From: Ceratothoa steindachneri
Lineage: Eukaryota; Arthropoda; Malacostraca; Isopoda; Cymothoidae
Direction of reading: 5' to 3'
DNA: 64,000 nucleotides
Assembly: GCA_963969495.1 (NCBI GenBank)
Contig: OZ018318.1
Span: 173,112,040 to 173,176,039 of the forward strand
Of the stretch, positions 36,341 through 48,543 are shown piece after piece (the stretch's first letter is position 1; each line of letters begins with the position of its first letter). The position numbers and the translations under genes are program-made. The notes beneath the pieces were generated by a model. That model was given only the letters and a program-made list of their open reading frames with translations, searched no databases and was not told where the DNA came from.

Positions 36341-37287
36341 GATTTTTCAACAAGGACGCTCGAGCTTTGTCAGGCGATAGTGGCTATGTTGTTAAAGCGA
36401 CATCTGACAACCTAAAAGTGAACTATTCAGTAGTACCTGGCAAGTAAGGATGGAAGGTTCTAGCGTTAAACAGCGTGTGCTAATCATCAAATGTTATTAT
36501 CAAAACCAGTGCTTCATTCGCCAAAGTTCCGCGCATTACGTGATTTCTATCTTCGCCACAGAGAGGAGGCCCATTTTTGGATGAATGGATTTGTGAACAA
36601 GCAAAATTGTCGGATTTAGGACGAAAAAATTCCACATGAGATACACCAGCACCAATTGCATCCCAACAAAGTCACTGTTTGGTGCGGATTTTCGTCTTAC
36701 CGAATCATCGGTCCGTATTTTTTTGAGAACGAAGATGAGATTCCATAACCGTCAATGGTGAGACCTACAGATCGATAATAAGCCAACTCTTGTGGCCTCA
36801 ACTGGATTATATGCCTGATATGGATACTGACGACATGTGGTTCCAAAAGGACGGCGCTACGTGCCACACTCTGCACGCCACGATAGACATTTTGCACCAG
36901 CGATTTCAGGGCAAGGTCATCTCGCGCGGCGGCGACGTCAACTGTCCACCGAGATCATGAGATTTAACGCTATTGGACTACTTTCTTTTGGACTACGTTA
37001 AATCGCAGGTATATTCGAATAATCCACAAATAGTTGATGTCCTCAAAGTCAACATAACGAACATCATCCAGTAAATTCAGCCAGATTTATGCGACAAAGT
37101 CATCGAAACTTGGGCCTCTCTAATACGTTCCACCAAGCGAATCCGCGGCGGACATTTGAACGACGTCATATTCCACACTTAATGCAATAAAATGTACTTT
37201 CAAATTTAAAATAAATTGAGAGCATTTATTACACATAACTTGTTTTATTTACATTTAAAATCGAGCGACCTTATTGAAAGATCCTTT
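36337..37287 (+). mobile_element. mariner-type transposon, internally deleted
   Basis: Imperfect terminal inverted repeats: the left end (36337-36362) AAGGGATTTTTCAACAAGGA followed by CGCTCG; the right end, read inward, AAAGGATCTTTCAATAAGGT followed by CGCTCG (37287-37262). TA flanks both ends, as Tc1/mariner target duplication predicts, although it lies in TA-rich DNA. At 951 bp it is shorter than the usual about 1.3 kb; the missing part is the helix-turn-helix DNA-binding half of the transposase. Confidence 0.9.
36450..37182 (+). pseudogene. mariner transposase, broken
   Basis: It starts MEGSSVKQRVLIIKCYYQNQ, the usual N-terminus of this arthropod mariner group, then jumps past most of the DNA-binding domain to EEAHFWMNGFVNKQN. 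Next are KVTVWCGF and IIGPYFFENED, WFQKDGATCHT (second catalytic Asp), then NCPPRS-stop-DLTLLDYFLLDY (third Asp) and GGHLNDVIFHT just before TAA. The first catalytic Asp position (normally SDEAHFW) reads REEAHFW. At least three in-frame stops and frameshifts are present, so it is non-autonomous and inactive. The DD34D mariner assignment rests on motif order from family knowledge. Confidence 0.85.
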
Positions 37288-37324
37288 ATATATATAATTA
37301 CTATATATATCTCGTGGTATAGCA

Positions 37325-37327
<3 letters not shown>

Positions 37328-37402
<75 letters not shown>
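37328..37402. repeat. (TA)n array, right of mariner
   Basis: About 75 bp of TA repeat about 40 bp beyond the mariner right end, separated by a short TA-rich imperfect stretch. Confidence 0.95.
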
Positions 37403-37406
<4 letters not shown>

Positions 37407-37419
37407 AGGATAATTACAC

Positions 37420-38344
37420 GCTACTGGCTTAGTCCGACCAGTTGGGAGGGGGTTAATAAGAATGGGGGATAAAGACGGACCCTTGTGTGTAAATAATAAT
37501 GAAAAAAATAAGAAATGCAGGTCGGCTTTAAAGGGTGAATGATGGCCGAGAGTCGTTTAAGTTTATTTAAAGAATGCTACAAAAATAAAGTTTAATAACA
37601 TAAAAAAGAAATATTAAATATATCTAAAATAATTTAAGTAAGATATGTGATCAAATAAGTAACCGACACACTTGTTGTCAGCAAGAAGGCAAATCCAAAG
37701 GATTAAAGCGGTTGATTACCTGACTCGGATATGAGTCTTAAAAAGGGGCTACACAAGCCGAAATACAAATAGTAACAATTGATTTGGGATTATCTTATTA
37801 TAACAAGGACCGCAGCGTCGACGTCTTGCACGGGGTAAGCTTTAAAGCGAAGGTAACTTATGGAGGCGATGATGCAACAAGGGAATATGTTTTACCTTAG
37901 AGTTCTTGATGGTAGGGGAGATACTGGTTCTAACTTAGGGTTCTCGATGAGGGAGTACTGGTGCGTAAGACGGAAGAACGGCCGTTGTAAGTAGCTGCCA
38001 ATTGACTGGAACGATGTCCACGGCGGAGAGATTCTAGCCGTCGGTACCCGAATAGGCCACGGAGGGTCCGACTCAAGAACGTGATGTGTCTTCGTGCGCG
38101 GGCGAGCTGTACTGCTTATCCAGGGGAAAACATCCATCTGGTTATATAGGTGGTCGGCGGGTGGTAGAATTGCCTCGGGCCACGGCGTGCTCTTCTGTGA
38201 TTTGAGGGCGCCGGCTTTCGGCTGGGTGGGTGGTGGTGGGGAAGGGGAGATAAGGAGCCGGTCAAATAGCCCTTCTGGTTCTCGCGTCACGAGTATGAGA
38301 GGCGAGATTAAATCGCCCCGGGCGATTTAATCTCGCCTCTCATA
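37420..38344 (-). repeat. Probable 5' LTR of the minus-strand Gmr1-like copy
   Basis: On the minus strand: GC-rich sequence with CCTATATAACC (TATA-like, about 38147), then a GC-rich transcribed part, AAGGTAAAA (donor-like, about 37897), and TTATTAAACTTTATTTTTGTAGCATTC (about 37590-37565). The last resembles GTTTATTTTGGTAGATTCTGG in the LTR at 53.9-55.5 kb. Its position upstream of the minus-strand gag supports the call. Exact ends are unclear; the palindrome at 38294-38344 sits at the upstream edge. Confidence 0.45.
38294..38344. repeat. Perfect 51-bp palindrome
   Basis: Two 25-bp arms, TATGAGAGGCGAGATTAAAT plus CGCCC and its exact reverse complement, separated by a single C. There are no mismatches. 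The right arm immediately precedes AT-rich DNA and the left arm ends the GC-rich LTR-like block. Confidence 0.97.
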
Positions 38345-38399
38345 AAATAAACACATATAGTATGCTTCTCACGCTCTTTGTTCCAGGGTTAAGGCCACG

Positions 38400-39300
38400 T
38401 GGCTCTTCTAAGTGTTCAAGGTGGACCTCTAAATCCTATTAGACTCTATTTCTCCACAACAACTTCTCTAAAATCTTTTCCTAACCCTGTTAGGCCCTTT
38501 TGTCCTCTGTAGTTCTTGCTTTCAAGTATCTTTAGTTTAGCAGGATACAACGGTAATATGATAGCATTCTTTCAGTTTTCCTTCCTTTTTGCACTTTCAC
38601 ATATCTTACCTTAAAAGCACCAGACCCATAATTTAATGCACTCACTATCCCGTATCTCACCTCAGGCACTACTAATCACTCACAGTTGGGCTCTATAAGC
38701 TTAGATCAGTCTCAACCTCTTGAACAGTTTTAAATTTCTGACCAAGAAAGTTCCTCTGTTTCTACCCTTGATGGCAATTTTATTTACCTTCCATTCATTT
38801 TTCATATCTATATTATACCTCATATCAATTTATTCTCACCATCTCTTATTATTTCTTTATCAGTCAGAATTTTTCTCATTCTTATCACACAAATCTTCTC
38901 TTTCTCACTTCTTACCAATACAATTTTAGTTCTCTTCTGCCTCATCATCCATATTCCTCTCATATGCTTTAGTCATCCCTTCATCTACATCTTTCGTTGA
39001 TCCTTCTCAGCACGATTATGCACTCGTAAGTTTCCCTTTCACTCTTCACTGCACGTTTCAGATTTTGTTATTCAAACACTCAGGAATCCGCTTTGTCATT
39101 TTAGTTGCATCACAATAAAACACTGACTTTACACTACACACTACCATTACTTAAATTTGTTCCAGATTTAGTCTAAGCTCTTTTTATCCACAAAATTCTC
39201 TCTCACGCTGAAGAATTCTTACGTACATTTGCTTCTCACTAGTTCTCATTGACACACACACAACAATTTCACCCTAAACGGGACACTCATGTACTCGCAT
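38400..39300. repeat. Strand-asymmetric CT-rich, G-poor block
   Basis: Plus strand is pyrimidine-rich with recurring TCTCAC/TTCTC/CATC words. In 38761-39000 I count 64 C and 11 G in 240 bases. No convincing tandem period was found by eye and no open frame of note beyond a 69-codon hydrophobic one (38720-38929), which is what such composition gives. Confidence 0.7.
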
Positions 39301-41944
39301 AGACCCTTACGTATTTCTTTTGGTCTACTGTAAGAAATAATTTCCAAAGATAAGTAGGTAATATTTATAACTCTTATCTAGACAAGTTAGTTAAGGTGGA
39401 AAATTAAACAGGCTGGAGAATAAATAAGTATCTGGCTTAGGAATAAATACATATTATACAGATAACTATTATTAGATTATGCTTGGATTCCATAAAACTC
39501 AGTTATATTATATATTACCGAAATTACTATCAAAGATAAATTTTCCAAACAGTCATTACCCCTGTAATCACTCCTCACTACGTTATTATTTAACTGTATC
39601 CAAAGTGAAAAAGCCATAACTGAAAAATACGTGCTACAGTGTGTTTGTTTTAAGCGCTATGTAGCGGAGGGGTAACACTAATTTTGGGCAATGAGGACGA
39701 AATACGAAGGTATAAAAGGAAAATGGAGGGGCAGATACCTATGCTATTTTATTCCTAATTTCTTGCTAGAAAACAGCGATTCCTTTTAATTATGACAAAG
39801 AAGCAATCAAATATTTAAACTTCTCAAATTAATGAGGACAGAGAAAAGAAAGGAATGATAACAGAACAACTAAGTTTACCGAAACAAAAAATAAACTATC
39901 AAGAGATTGTAATGCAGGAATGTCAGCCCTTTAATGGCCTCACTTCACATCATTTACATAGTAAAGGGTTCGAAACCTGATAATATGTCAAAAGGACTAC
40001 ATTAAATAATGCATTTCTAATGATTTTATACAACTTTTTAGTGACCGGGTTGTACGAAACGCATATATTGGTTACGTTGTATAGAGCTACAAAGAGGATA
40101 TCGTCCCTACAGCTCTATTATTGTGGCTCCCCCAAGGTACACTAAGTTGTTCTGAAGAAATTTGCTCTGTTGGTTTTATCTGATGGATTTTAGCTGTTTG
40201 TCGGGTGATGAAAGTTTGGTTAGGCTTTCCTAAGGGGCATTTTCTCTGTTTGATGAATATAATTTATATGCCGTGTTATGCAAGTTAGGTCAGGTCGATT
40301 AGGTTTATTTGATGGATATGTATTTTTATTTTTATTAGGTCCTTTTTTGGGTATTTTACATAATTTATTGAAGGATTAGGAGTTTTATACTTTCAATATT
40401 CTAATGCTTATATAAATTCCAATGTGATTATCCTGAAAATTAATTTAATTAATTTAATAAAAATAAAAAAATATGTAACCTTATATAAAACTAAAAAAAT
40501 ATATCTTTGGCAGATTTTGCTATAATACCTTAGATTTTTTACAAAAATTAATTTAGTGAAAATTGTCAAAGAAAAAATTTAAATAGAGTATGAAATTTAT
40601 GGCTTCATAAGAGGCTTCTACAAGCGACGAAACAAATTTTCTACAAAATTGAAAAAGCCGTAAATTAGGCCTTGCCCTACAAATTACATCTGTGGGAGCT
40701 ACCAATCCTTTTGGAACGATGCGTGAGTCGTAAGAGTAAATTTAATAAATATTCAAAACTTATTTCCCTAAATGAGTTTTAAATTACATAATACGTTTAG
40801 TACATATTCCCTATATCCATTCATGTTTGTTCACTTATTTCGTATGTAAACTGTTTTAAAAGATTGTAAACAGGGACTGTAATTTTGGCTGCATGGTGGA
40901 CATTAAAAAATACTGAACAACAAAAGGAAAAAAAGCGTTAAGGTATCCGAATACTGTCATCATTTGCTGCAGTCCCTGATAATGACGTCGTACCATTACC
41001 TCAACCCTAATCATATATTAGGTTTTCCTATATATATTGCTTCCATTGAAATATGATATCTATCACAGATTGAATATTTACACTTTAAAGTAATTTAATG
41101 TTTTTAACTGGATAATGAATCGCTTTTTGTTCTAGAGTTAATTTTAAATAATGATGTTGAAAATATATATGATGAAGCAAAATTTATTGGAACTAGTGAT
41201 TCACAACCACACACAACCAATATAAAAAATAGATGGTCTAATAAGAAAGGTAAATCTAATTACATATGTACGGCCAGAAAACTAGGCAATTTGCTAATTT
41301 TATGATTTCAGTAAAGATTAGGCAAGAAAACCGTATAATTTTGAAATATATCTGTTAGATACATCTCCTAGTTATGCAAGATTACTTTAAACAAACGTGG
41401 GAATAGCAGATTGAGTGGCTTCGGCTCAGATTTTTCCAATCCACCTACCTCTACCAAGCATTTTCTGAAAGGTTTCAATGGTTGTAAAATCTCGCAACGT
41501 TGCTAGATAGAAGATCAAATTCTCTATTAAAGGGAGTATAATAGATATTTATAAGTAGGTTTACACCCTAGTATTTGGGGAGAATTCCCTTACAATTATT
41601 TTGGGATAACTAATCCAGGATGAGGCTTGATTAGAGGAGCAGGCATAGGTTTACACTGAACCAATGATACGCCAGATAGATGGCTTAATTGCCTATAATA
41701 ACCTATATAGAGACATGCAGCTAGAGGATACAGTTAAATCCTTCGAGGCCCAAAATCCATCGAGATAAAAAAATCAAGAACTTTGCAATCCTAGGTTGAG
41801 GTTTAGTGAATAACTTTGTTGTTTTAAGAAGAGGCTAATATACATAGACCATGATGAAAGCTAGACATTAGTACGAGTCTAATCTCATATAATGCTTACG
41901 GGCTGCTTAAGGTTATACAGTAGTTAAATGGTAAAAATTACACC
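39301..41944. other. No supported gene
   Basis: AT-rich, no long frames on either strand, no recognised repeat terminus. Confidence 0.5.
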
Positions 41945-42860
41945 ACCCAATTTTCGGCAAGAAATCATAAAGCTAGTTAGAATTTGAAAACATCCTTAGA
42001 TATAGGATAAATTTCTCTATCAAGAACATATAATACAAGATTGGAAGTAGGTGACTACCACGATATTTTGATGTATTCTCCCAACCACCATATTTTGGGT
42101 AAAATACAAATTGAAAAGTGATTAACCCTGGACAGGTAACATCAAATTGGCGTCACGATTTAGGTAACGTGGTTGCAGATATGCTACACTAAATTTGACC
42201 TTAAATAACTCGGGTCCTATTGGTTAGAATCTAAATCTATTTATTTCAAGATGTTTAGCGTTTATCTAAGACTACAATGGAAAGGTTAGAGAAAACAAGA
42301 ACTAACAACTCCGGGTAAAACAGATCACCCAGAGGCATCGCATGGATGCCCATACCGAAAAAAAACTAGGTTTTTGTGCGCCGCTTGGTGCACTTACGCA
42401 CCAAGGTTACTTGCCCAGGAATACAGAAGCAAGTTTAGGCTAACACTGATACCATTTGTAAGCTCTGTTATAGGACCTAATTTTCTATAATTATATATAT
42501 ATTTCATGTAACTACGGTGCAAAGTCAAAAGGTTATGGGCGGAAAATCTTTCGAAAACACATTTTTAAAAAGATTTCGGGATTACTAGGTCAAAGTTAAT
42601 TAGCAATAACTTTGGTGTTTACTTAAATAAAGCAAATATACATATGCTATCTTTAACTGGAGATTAGTGTTCGTCTAATGTTATGTTGATATAGAGGGAG
42701 CTATAACATACACGGATGTAATGGCCAAATTATTCAATTATCAAAAGAATAGGTTTACACAAGATGATAGACGTCATTTTCGCCAAGAAGTGATAAAGTG
42801 ATATATAATTGAAAAGGGATTCGGATATAAGATAAAATTTTCTACCAAAAGCGTAAAAAG
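41945..42860 (+). repeat. Dispersed direct repeat pair (~85 bp units)
   Basis: Unit 1 (about 41948-42035) begins CAATTTTCGGCAAGAAATCA and unit 2 (about 42773-42860) begins TCATTTTCGCCAAGAAGTGA. Both continue through an AATT(T)GAAAA segment, then GGATA(T)A-G/A-GATAAA and a TCTA-C/T-CAA-A segment. A third weaker relative lies at about 41500-41595. An 8-bp hairpin (CTTGGTGC/GCACCAAG, 42384-42405) lies between the units. Confidence 0.5.
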
Positions 42861-45800
42861 GTGCTAAGGGGCCCCAACCGTGCATAATATCGAGATGGGC
42901 CTGAATTTCTTGAGTTATTAGAAGGATTTTCTGATTATAAAGCAAATAGTATTAGTAGTCTACCCACGTAAGGCGATAATAAATAGAAATAGAGTGAATG
43001 CTGTAATAATGGGTAAAAAATCGAGAAGATTTAGGTCGATACTTTCGCATTTAAGCAACAATGGTATCACCATTGTTAAAGATGGTTGAAAACCAATAGC
43101 ACGGGTTTCCACAGCAGGAAATTATATTTAGGAATTGATGTTTTTTTATGTTACCTTATTTATTAACCACCATAGAAGAGCATATTTTTTTAAATTGAGC
43201 GATATAAGAGGTACCTCGATTCGGTTAGGTGAGGTTAACTATGTTAATCTTTTACTTGCACTTAAATGCGTTTACTATATTATCGCATTCACAATAATAC
43301 ATCGAATGATATATAATATACTAGGATATACGGTGAATTAATAAGGGCCTATTTTTTCTTTTTTGAGCTTATTTTAAATTTATTAGAATATTTTTAGCTG
43401 TTTATTAATATCTTGTGGATGTTTTTTATGCTCCAGGTATGGAGGAACAAACGTTATCATCATTATTATTATTAGTAGTAATAGTAGTAATTATATATGG
43501 GAAACAATGATCTCTATCGAACGCTTAAATTATTATAGTAATAATGAAATTCTTAGACCGGCGACAAAAAAGGAGGGTTTAGCAAGATTCTCGTAATCTA
43601 ATCGCCTATGTCAAATCTTTAGGGAGATGGAACTCTATTCTATCGAATTATTTCAAAATATTGTAAATCATCCTAATTTTTTGACAGATTTTCAGCTCTG
43701 AACTTTATTGCATCGATTGCAATTACAGGATGGTTGAGGACGATTTTCTCAATTGAACCGCCTGTACCTGGATTAATATCGATCATGGAGCATTGGCTAC
43801 TACATGTTTTAAGGAGCTGTAATTTCTTTATATTGAAACCCTTCCTATAATATCGTCAGTCAGTATAATAGTTGAGTGAATGACTCAACAAAGGAGCAAT
43901 TTTCTTAATTTAAGCGTCAGTTTCCAAGAACCAATTACTTGTTATTTAAATTCAATTCCTATTTAAGACGAGAGTATTAATAGAAAAGGGCAGAAAAATA
44001 TCCTAAATCGCCCAAAAATATCTAATAAACGCGCAAAAATGTTTTCGTGGTAAAATAAAAAATAAATGCCTTGAAAAATTAACTTATATCCAAAAAAAAA
44101 CAACATTTTCAACCAAATTCCAACTTTTAGCGCCACTGCCTTGGCTAAATACAGCACTACTAGTTCATAAATCTCACCTCCCGCCTTAAAAATAGATACC
44201 AACGTGGAAAATTCTTGGTAAAAGTTTGCGAAGAAACGAGGAAAATCAGGTTTATGCGCCACTGCTCCGGCACAAAATGGTTTAGGATAAAATGCTATAT
44301 AGCCTGATACGCGGGATCAGCGGTTCTATGATAATGTCTATATGATCTATTTCGCTCATCCAATTACTTTGGCTCATATTGTTGCTTAGCTTTGTCAAAA
44401 TTTACTGATATTGTATTTATACTACTCCTCTTTGGTGCCCTACAATGAGGATCAAAAATTGCCTGGAACTCTAGACATTGCATTGAAGAAACGGAGGAGT
44501 GTGGCGCTTCTTCAATCTTATTAGATAAAAGATTAAGAATAATATAATAAAAAAAATTTAATGCTCAAATCATTCAAAAACGTTTTATTCCAATGATTTG
44601 GGGGTTTTAACAGCACTTTCCTTGCCTATTAGCATATATCAAGTAGTTTTGATATCAATAAATAGGGCATTCCATCTGCCATACGAGGCCCATATCCATG
44701 TTATCCCGCATTAATTAGGTAATATTCTATGGTCGTCTAAACCAACTTTGGTCAACGCAATTTTTAGCAATTTTGAATTTTGGAAACCCAACTTCGAAAT
44801 GGGGAGCTTGTTCATGATGAACTATATTTTAACGCTTGGGTCCCAAACCCCAATTTTATTGGAATTCCTGAGTTTGGGAGGCTTCGAATTCTAAGTTGAA
44901 TGGACGTTATAGAGTAACAGATAAAAACAAAAGATAACTATGGGATTTACCATACTTTAAAATGAGGTAGTTGAACGAGGATTCTCACCTCGCTTCGAGA
45001 CCTATGAAATTAGGAAAATTGAGAGAATGGTCTATAAGACCTGGAAAAAACGAAAATACAATTGATTTTGGAACTAACCCATAGCTAGTGCAAAATTTAC
45101 TGCAAAAAACCTACTAATCCAACGATTATGAAACCAAATAAAATAGATAGAAATAACACAAAGATTTAAAATAAAATAGAACTGAGATCCGTAGCCTCTT
45201 TTCCTTAAGTGATATTCACGTTTAATTGGTTTTAATAGGGAAAAACAAATGGTGATTTTCTTTTTTTAAATGGACCAAGTAAAAAATACCTTAAGAAAGA
45301 ACCTCAAAAATGGATTTAAAAAATTGCAAACACTTTTGAATTTGGTTTAATTTAAGAGATAAGATCCAGATGCTAACAGATAAAATTCGAGGCCTTCCAC
45401 CCTATAGGATGATATAATATTAATTATAAAATCTATAATGTTTAGAAAGATGCAATTATAGTATCTATAGTAATTTTTCCTACTCTTTCGAATGGTACAT
45501 ATCTTGCATCGCTCGGAATAATAAGTCTATTGATTTTTTAGACTTATTTTAATAGACTATTCCATAATAGATAGATAACTATGGGGCGGAGCGCGTCAGG
45601 ACCCACACCATTAGAAGGAGTGGGAGAATGTGGTTCAGAACTCCGTAGACTTTTCGCGTTTAGTGTAATTTTGGGATGTAAAATGTTGACAGAATAGAAT
45701 AAAATAGCTTTTATAAATGAAATAATATTAATAATAGTTTTAAACTTGGATGAAACCCAAGTGCCTAACGTAGTTTTCCATTCGTTTCAATTAGGTAAGT

Positions 45801-47081
45801 TAAGATCAGTTTGGAGTAAAAACAATCTTCCCTTCTTTTTTTTTTACTTTCAAACTTTGGCTTTTGAAAATATATATAAAAGCATTAAAAAGAGTTTACG
45901 GAGATACATAATATTCATTTAGGACAAAAATAGATAGGGTCAAAAATAAAGCTCAAATATAGCGAAGAAGGATCAATCTTTCATTTGTTCACTTTAAATA
46001 AAAATCATTTCAAAATTAGTTATTGATTTCAATACCTTCAACCTAATATCGGTTAGAAGAGGAGACCTAGACACGTGTTCTTGTTTAAAATTCAGTATGC
46101 TTAGGCCATAAAATTAATCGAACAGAAGGAAATTCGTACATTAAGCTTCACTAGGTAGACCTATTAGAGTATTTGGCGGTGATTCTGACATTTACTATAA
46201 AGGTAAGGCTTCCATATACCGAATTAATCTCAACCATATAATCGGTTAGCCGAAAGGTTTCGCTGATATTGTCTCTTAACTTAAGTAAATCGACCGCTTT
46301 TAAACGAAACACAAATATCAATTTTATGCAAAGTCTACGGGGTAGTTTTAAAACAAGCAAAGTCAAAATATAATATTTTAAAGGTTTTAGAATAATAAAT
46401 CGAAAGTTCTGCAACACGATTCGGAATATTGCTAAGTAAATGCGAGAGAGCGATTAAAATTAAAGAGGTCTATGGAGAAAATTAGAAGCTTTATATTCAT
46501 CATCATTCTGATCATTGATATAGATATAAGACATCATAGCAAGCTTGATAATGTTGGTCTCACCGTACTACGATACGATAATTAGGTACCTTATAGAAGC
46601 CCTTTCCCCCCCTCTCCTCATATTGACCAAAATCTAGGGAAATGTTGTTCGCGTTTCCATTTGCCTTACAGCACTCAGACGGATAGCGGGATATAGAGAG
46701 CCTCGAGCCCCCATCCCCCTCCCTTGCACTGAAACGAATCTAAATCGTATTTTTTAAAGTAGCTGGGGTGGGGGTGAGACCCTTAAAGAAATACCTAATT
46801 TTGACGGAATTTATGGCGAAACTTACAAGTCTAGAGTGTTTTAGTACAGCAGCATTTCGAAAGAGGGAAGATGACCCGACTTAATGGCATGAATATATTA
46901 GCTGTATATCGTTAACGAACAGGGCATTGATGAACGATATATTTTCTTGAATATCGACAAAAGTATGAGGCTCACTAAATATAATATAGGAGAGGGTAGG
47001 TAAGATACCTAATTAACTATGTTAATCCAGTATTTTATCATTTTGAGGCTATATTCGGATAAACGACATCGTAAACTATAT
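42861..47081. other. No supported gene; one trinucleotide microsatellite
   Basis: A short ATT/AGT trinucleotide tract lies at about 43456-43493. Otherwise AT-rich with frames up to 99 codons (44262-43963 -) that are hydrophobic and unrecognised. Confidence 0.5.
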
Positions 47082-47086
47082 GTGTA

Positions 47087-47126
<40 letters not shown>
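47082..47126. repeat. Imperfect (TA)n tract
   Basis: TA repeat interrupted by TGTA and TTTA variants; older-looking than the other arrays. Confidence 0.9.
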
Positions 47127-47128
<2 letters not shown>

Positions 47129-47159
47129 CGAGGTATAGCTCTATATACCATACATACAT

Positions 47160-48360
47160 CTATTATATTTGATTTTAGAGTGCGCGGCGGTTTCCTTTTA
47201 ATAACTTTGGGTAGGCCGAGGTTCGGTTACGAGGTCAGATCTTCGTAAGGAAGGGCTAGTCCAAAAGATGCTACTTTAAATCTTTGTATTGGCTGCGAGT
47301 TCCAAATCTCACTTAGTTACAGACTGTTACACCGCTATGATGAGCTCAAGGGTCAGAAAGTAAAGGAGTTGGCAAAAATAGAGTTTAATAAATATTAATA
47401 ATTAAAGTTAAATGGTACAACAATAAACAAACATATAAGGCAAATAGTTACAGTGGTCAACGGGCTGGTAAGAAGACTAGGTATTTAAAATGCAATATGC
47501 TTGGGTAGCCTAGATGGAATAAAAATTTGAGCTTTACACGGGGACATAGTAAGCACACAAATGATAATGAGGGAATGGTAGACGGCAATTATAAATTTGG
47601 AGAAGCTAAAATAATCGTTACAATACCTTGTACAAAATTGGAGGGGTTGGAGGAGACAATGGTCGTTTCCGGCGAAGCGGTGAGAAGATGGTTGGGTCAC
47701 TTCGACGGGGTCCAGGGTTAACTTGCTTGTAGTTGTAGTATTTTTTTGAGAGGGCGGGGGGGGGAGGGGCGGCAGAGCCTTCGAGAAGGGAGGCTGGGAA
47801 TTCTTCCGGTGTAAATTCCTTTAAAGAAAACAGAGGGTGAGTTTCTTCGAGAGGTCAAACGGTTTGTTTGGTCGACTATGCGTAGTCAAGGGGTTATTAC
47901 GCTAAGATAAATATTCACTAAAGCCTTTTGAGATAAGACTTGGTTCTTGTTTGGAGATGGCACCGTTGCGCGGAGTCAGACGGGTATTCTTACAGGGAGA
48001 AGAGTTCTTAACTAGTTCTAGGATGGATATTTGTTTTATCTAAGGAGGGATACTCGGTTTTATCCCACAACGTTTCCTTGCCTTCGGCGTATGACAACCC
48101 GAATCGTCTGCTTTCGTGAGCTTCTCTCGCACAAATCTCCCTCGATTCCTCCTCACACGGGTACATATAGAGGCCTGAGAGTGAGGAAGCTTACCCCATA
48201 GAAGGAGTGGGGGCTATCGCCCGTCGTTTGAGTAATGGCGAACGTGACCCGGCTGGTATTTGTCTCAGCCGCCGTCAGCGGGGCTGGAAAGGAAGGTGGA
48301 GATTTCTTGTCTTGTTTAAATACTAGGATTGATAAGGGCTGCATTCCATTAGCCCACTCC
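47160..48360 (-). repeat. LTR-like block C (possible solo LTR)
   Basis: On the minus strand, GC-rich DNA with CTATATGTACCC (about 48165) is followed by a long C-rich run (rc of about 47757-47770) and then TTTATTAAACTCTATTTTTGCC (about 47392-47370). The latter closely matches the terminal motif of block D at 11.44 kb and, more loosely, that of the LTR at 37.4-38.3 kb. No coding remnants are attached. A 64-codon plus frame (47527-47721) has no known motif. Confidence 0.3.
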
Positions 48361-48474
48361 TATACTTTCTTACGCTTTTGAGCTCCGCAAATTGCTTGTA
48401 AACAACATGAGGCCCATCATGTGGAGACAATGCTTAAAAGCGACGTTATTTCTCCCATCACGTGCTTGTTCTCT

Positions 48475-48479
<5 letters not shown>

Positions 48480-48541
<62 letters not shown>
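48480..48541. repeat. (TA)n array at the 3' end of the Penelope-like fragment
   Basis: About 62 bp of uninterrupted TA; the minus-strand Penelope-like 3' end runs directly into it. Confidence 0.95.

Positions 48542-48543
<2 letters not shown>

Noticed and set aside
37892..38290. 132-codon Pro-rich minus frame as a protein.
   Set aside because: It runs through the TATA region and leader of the LTR-like block; composition follows the GC-rich LTR.
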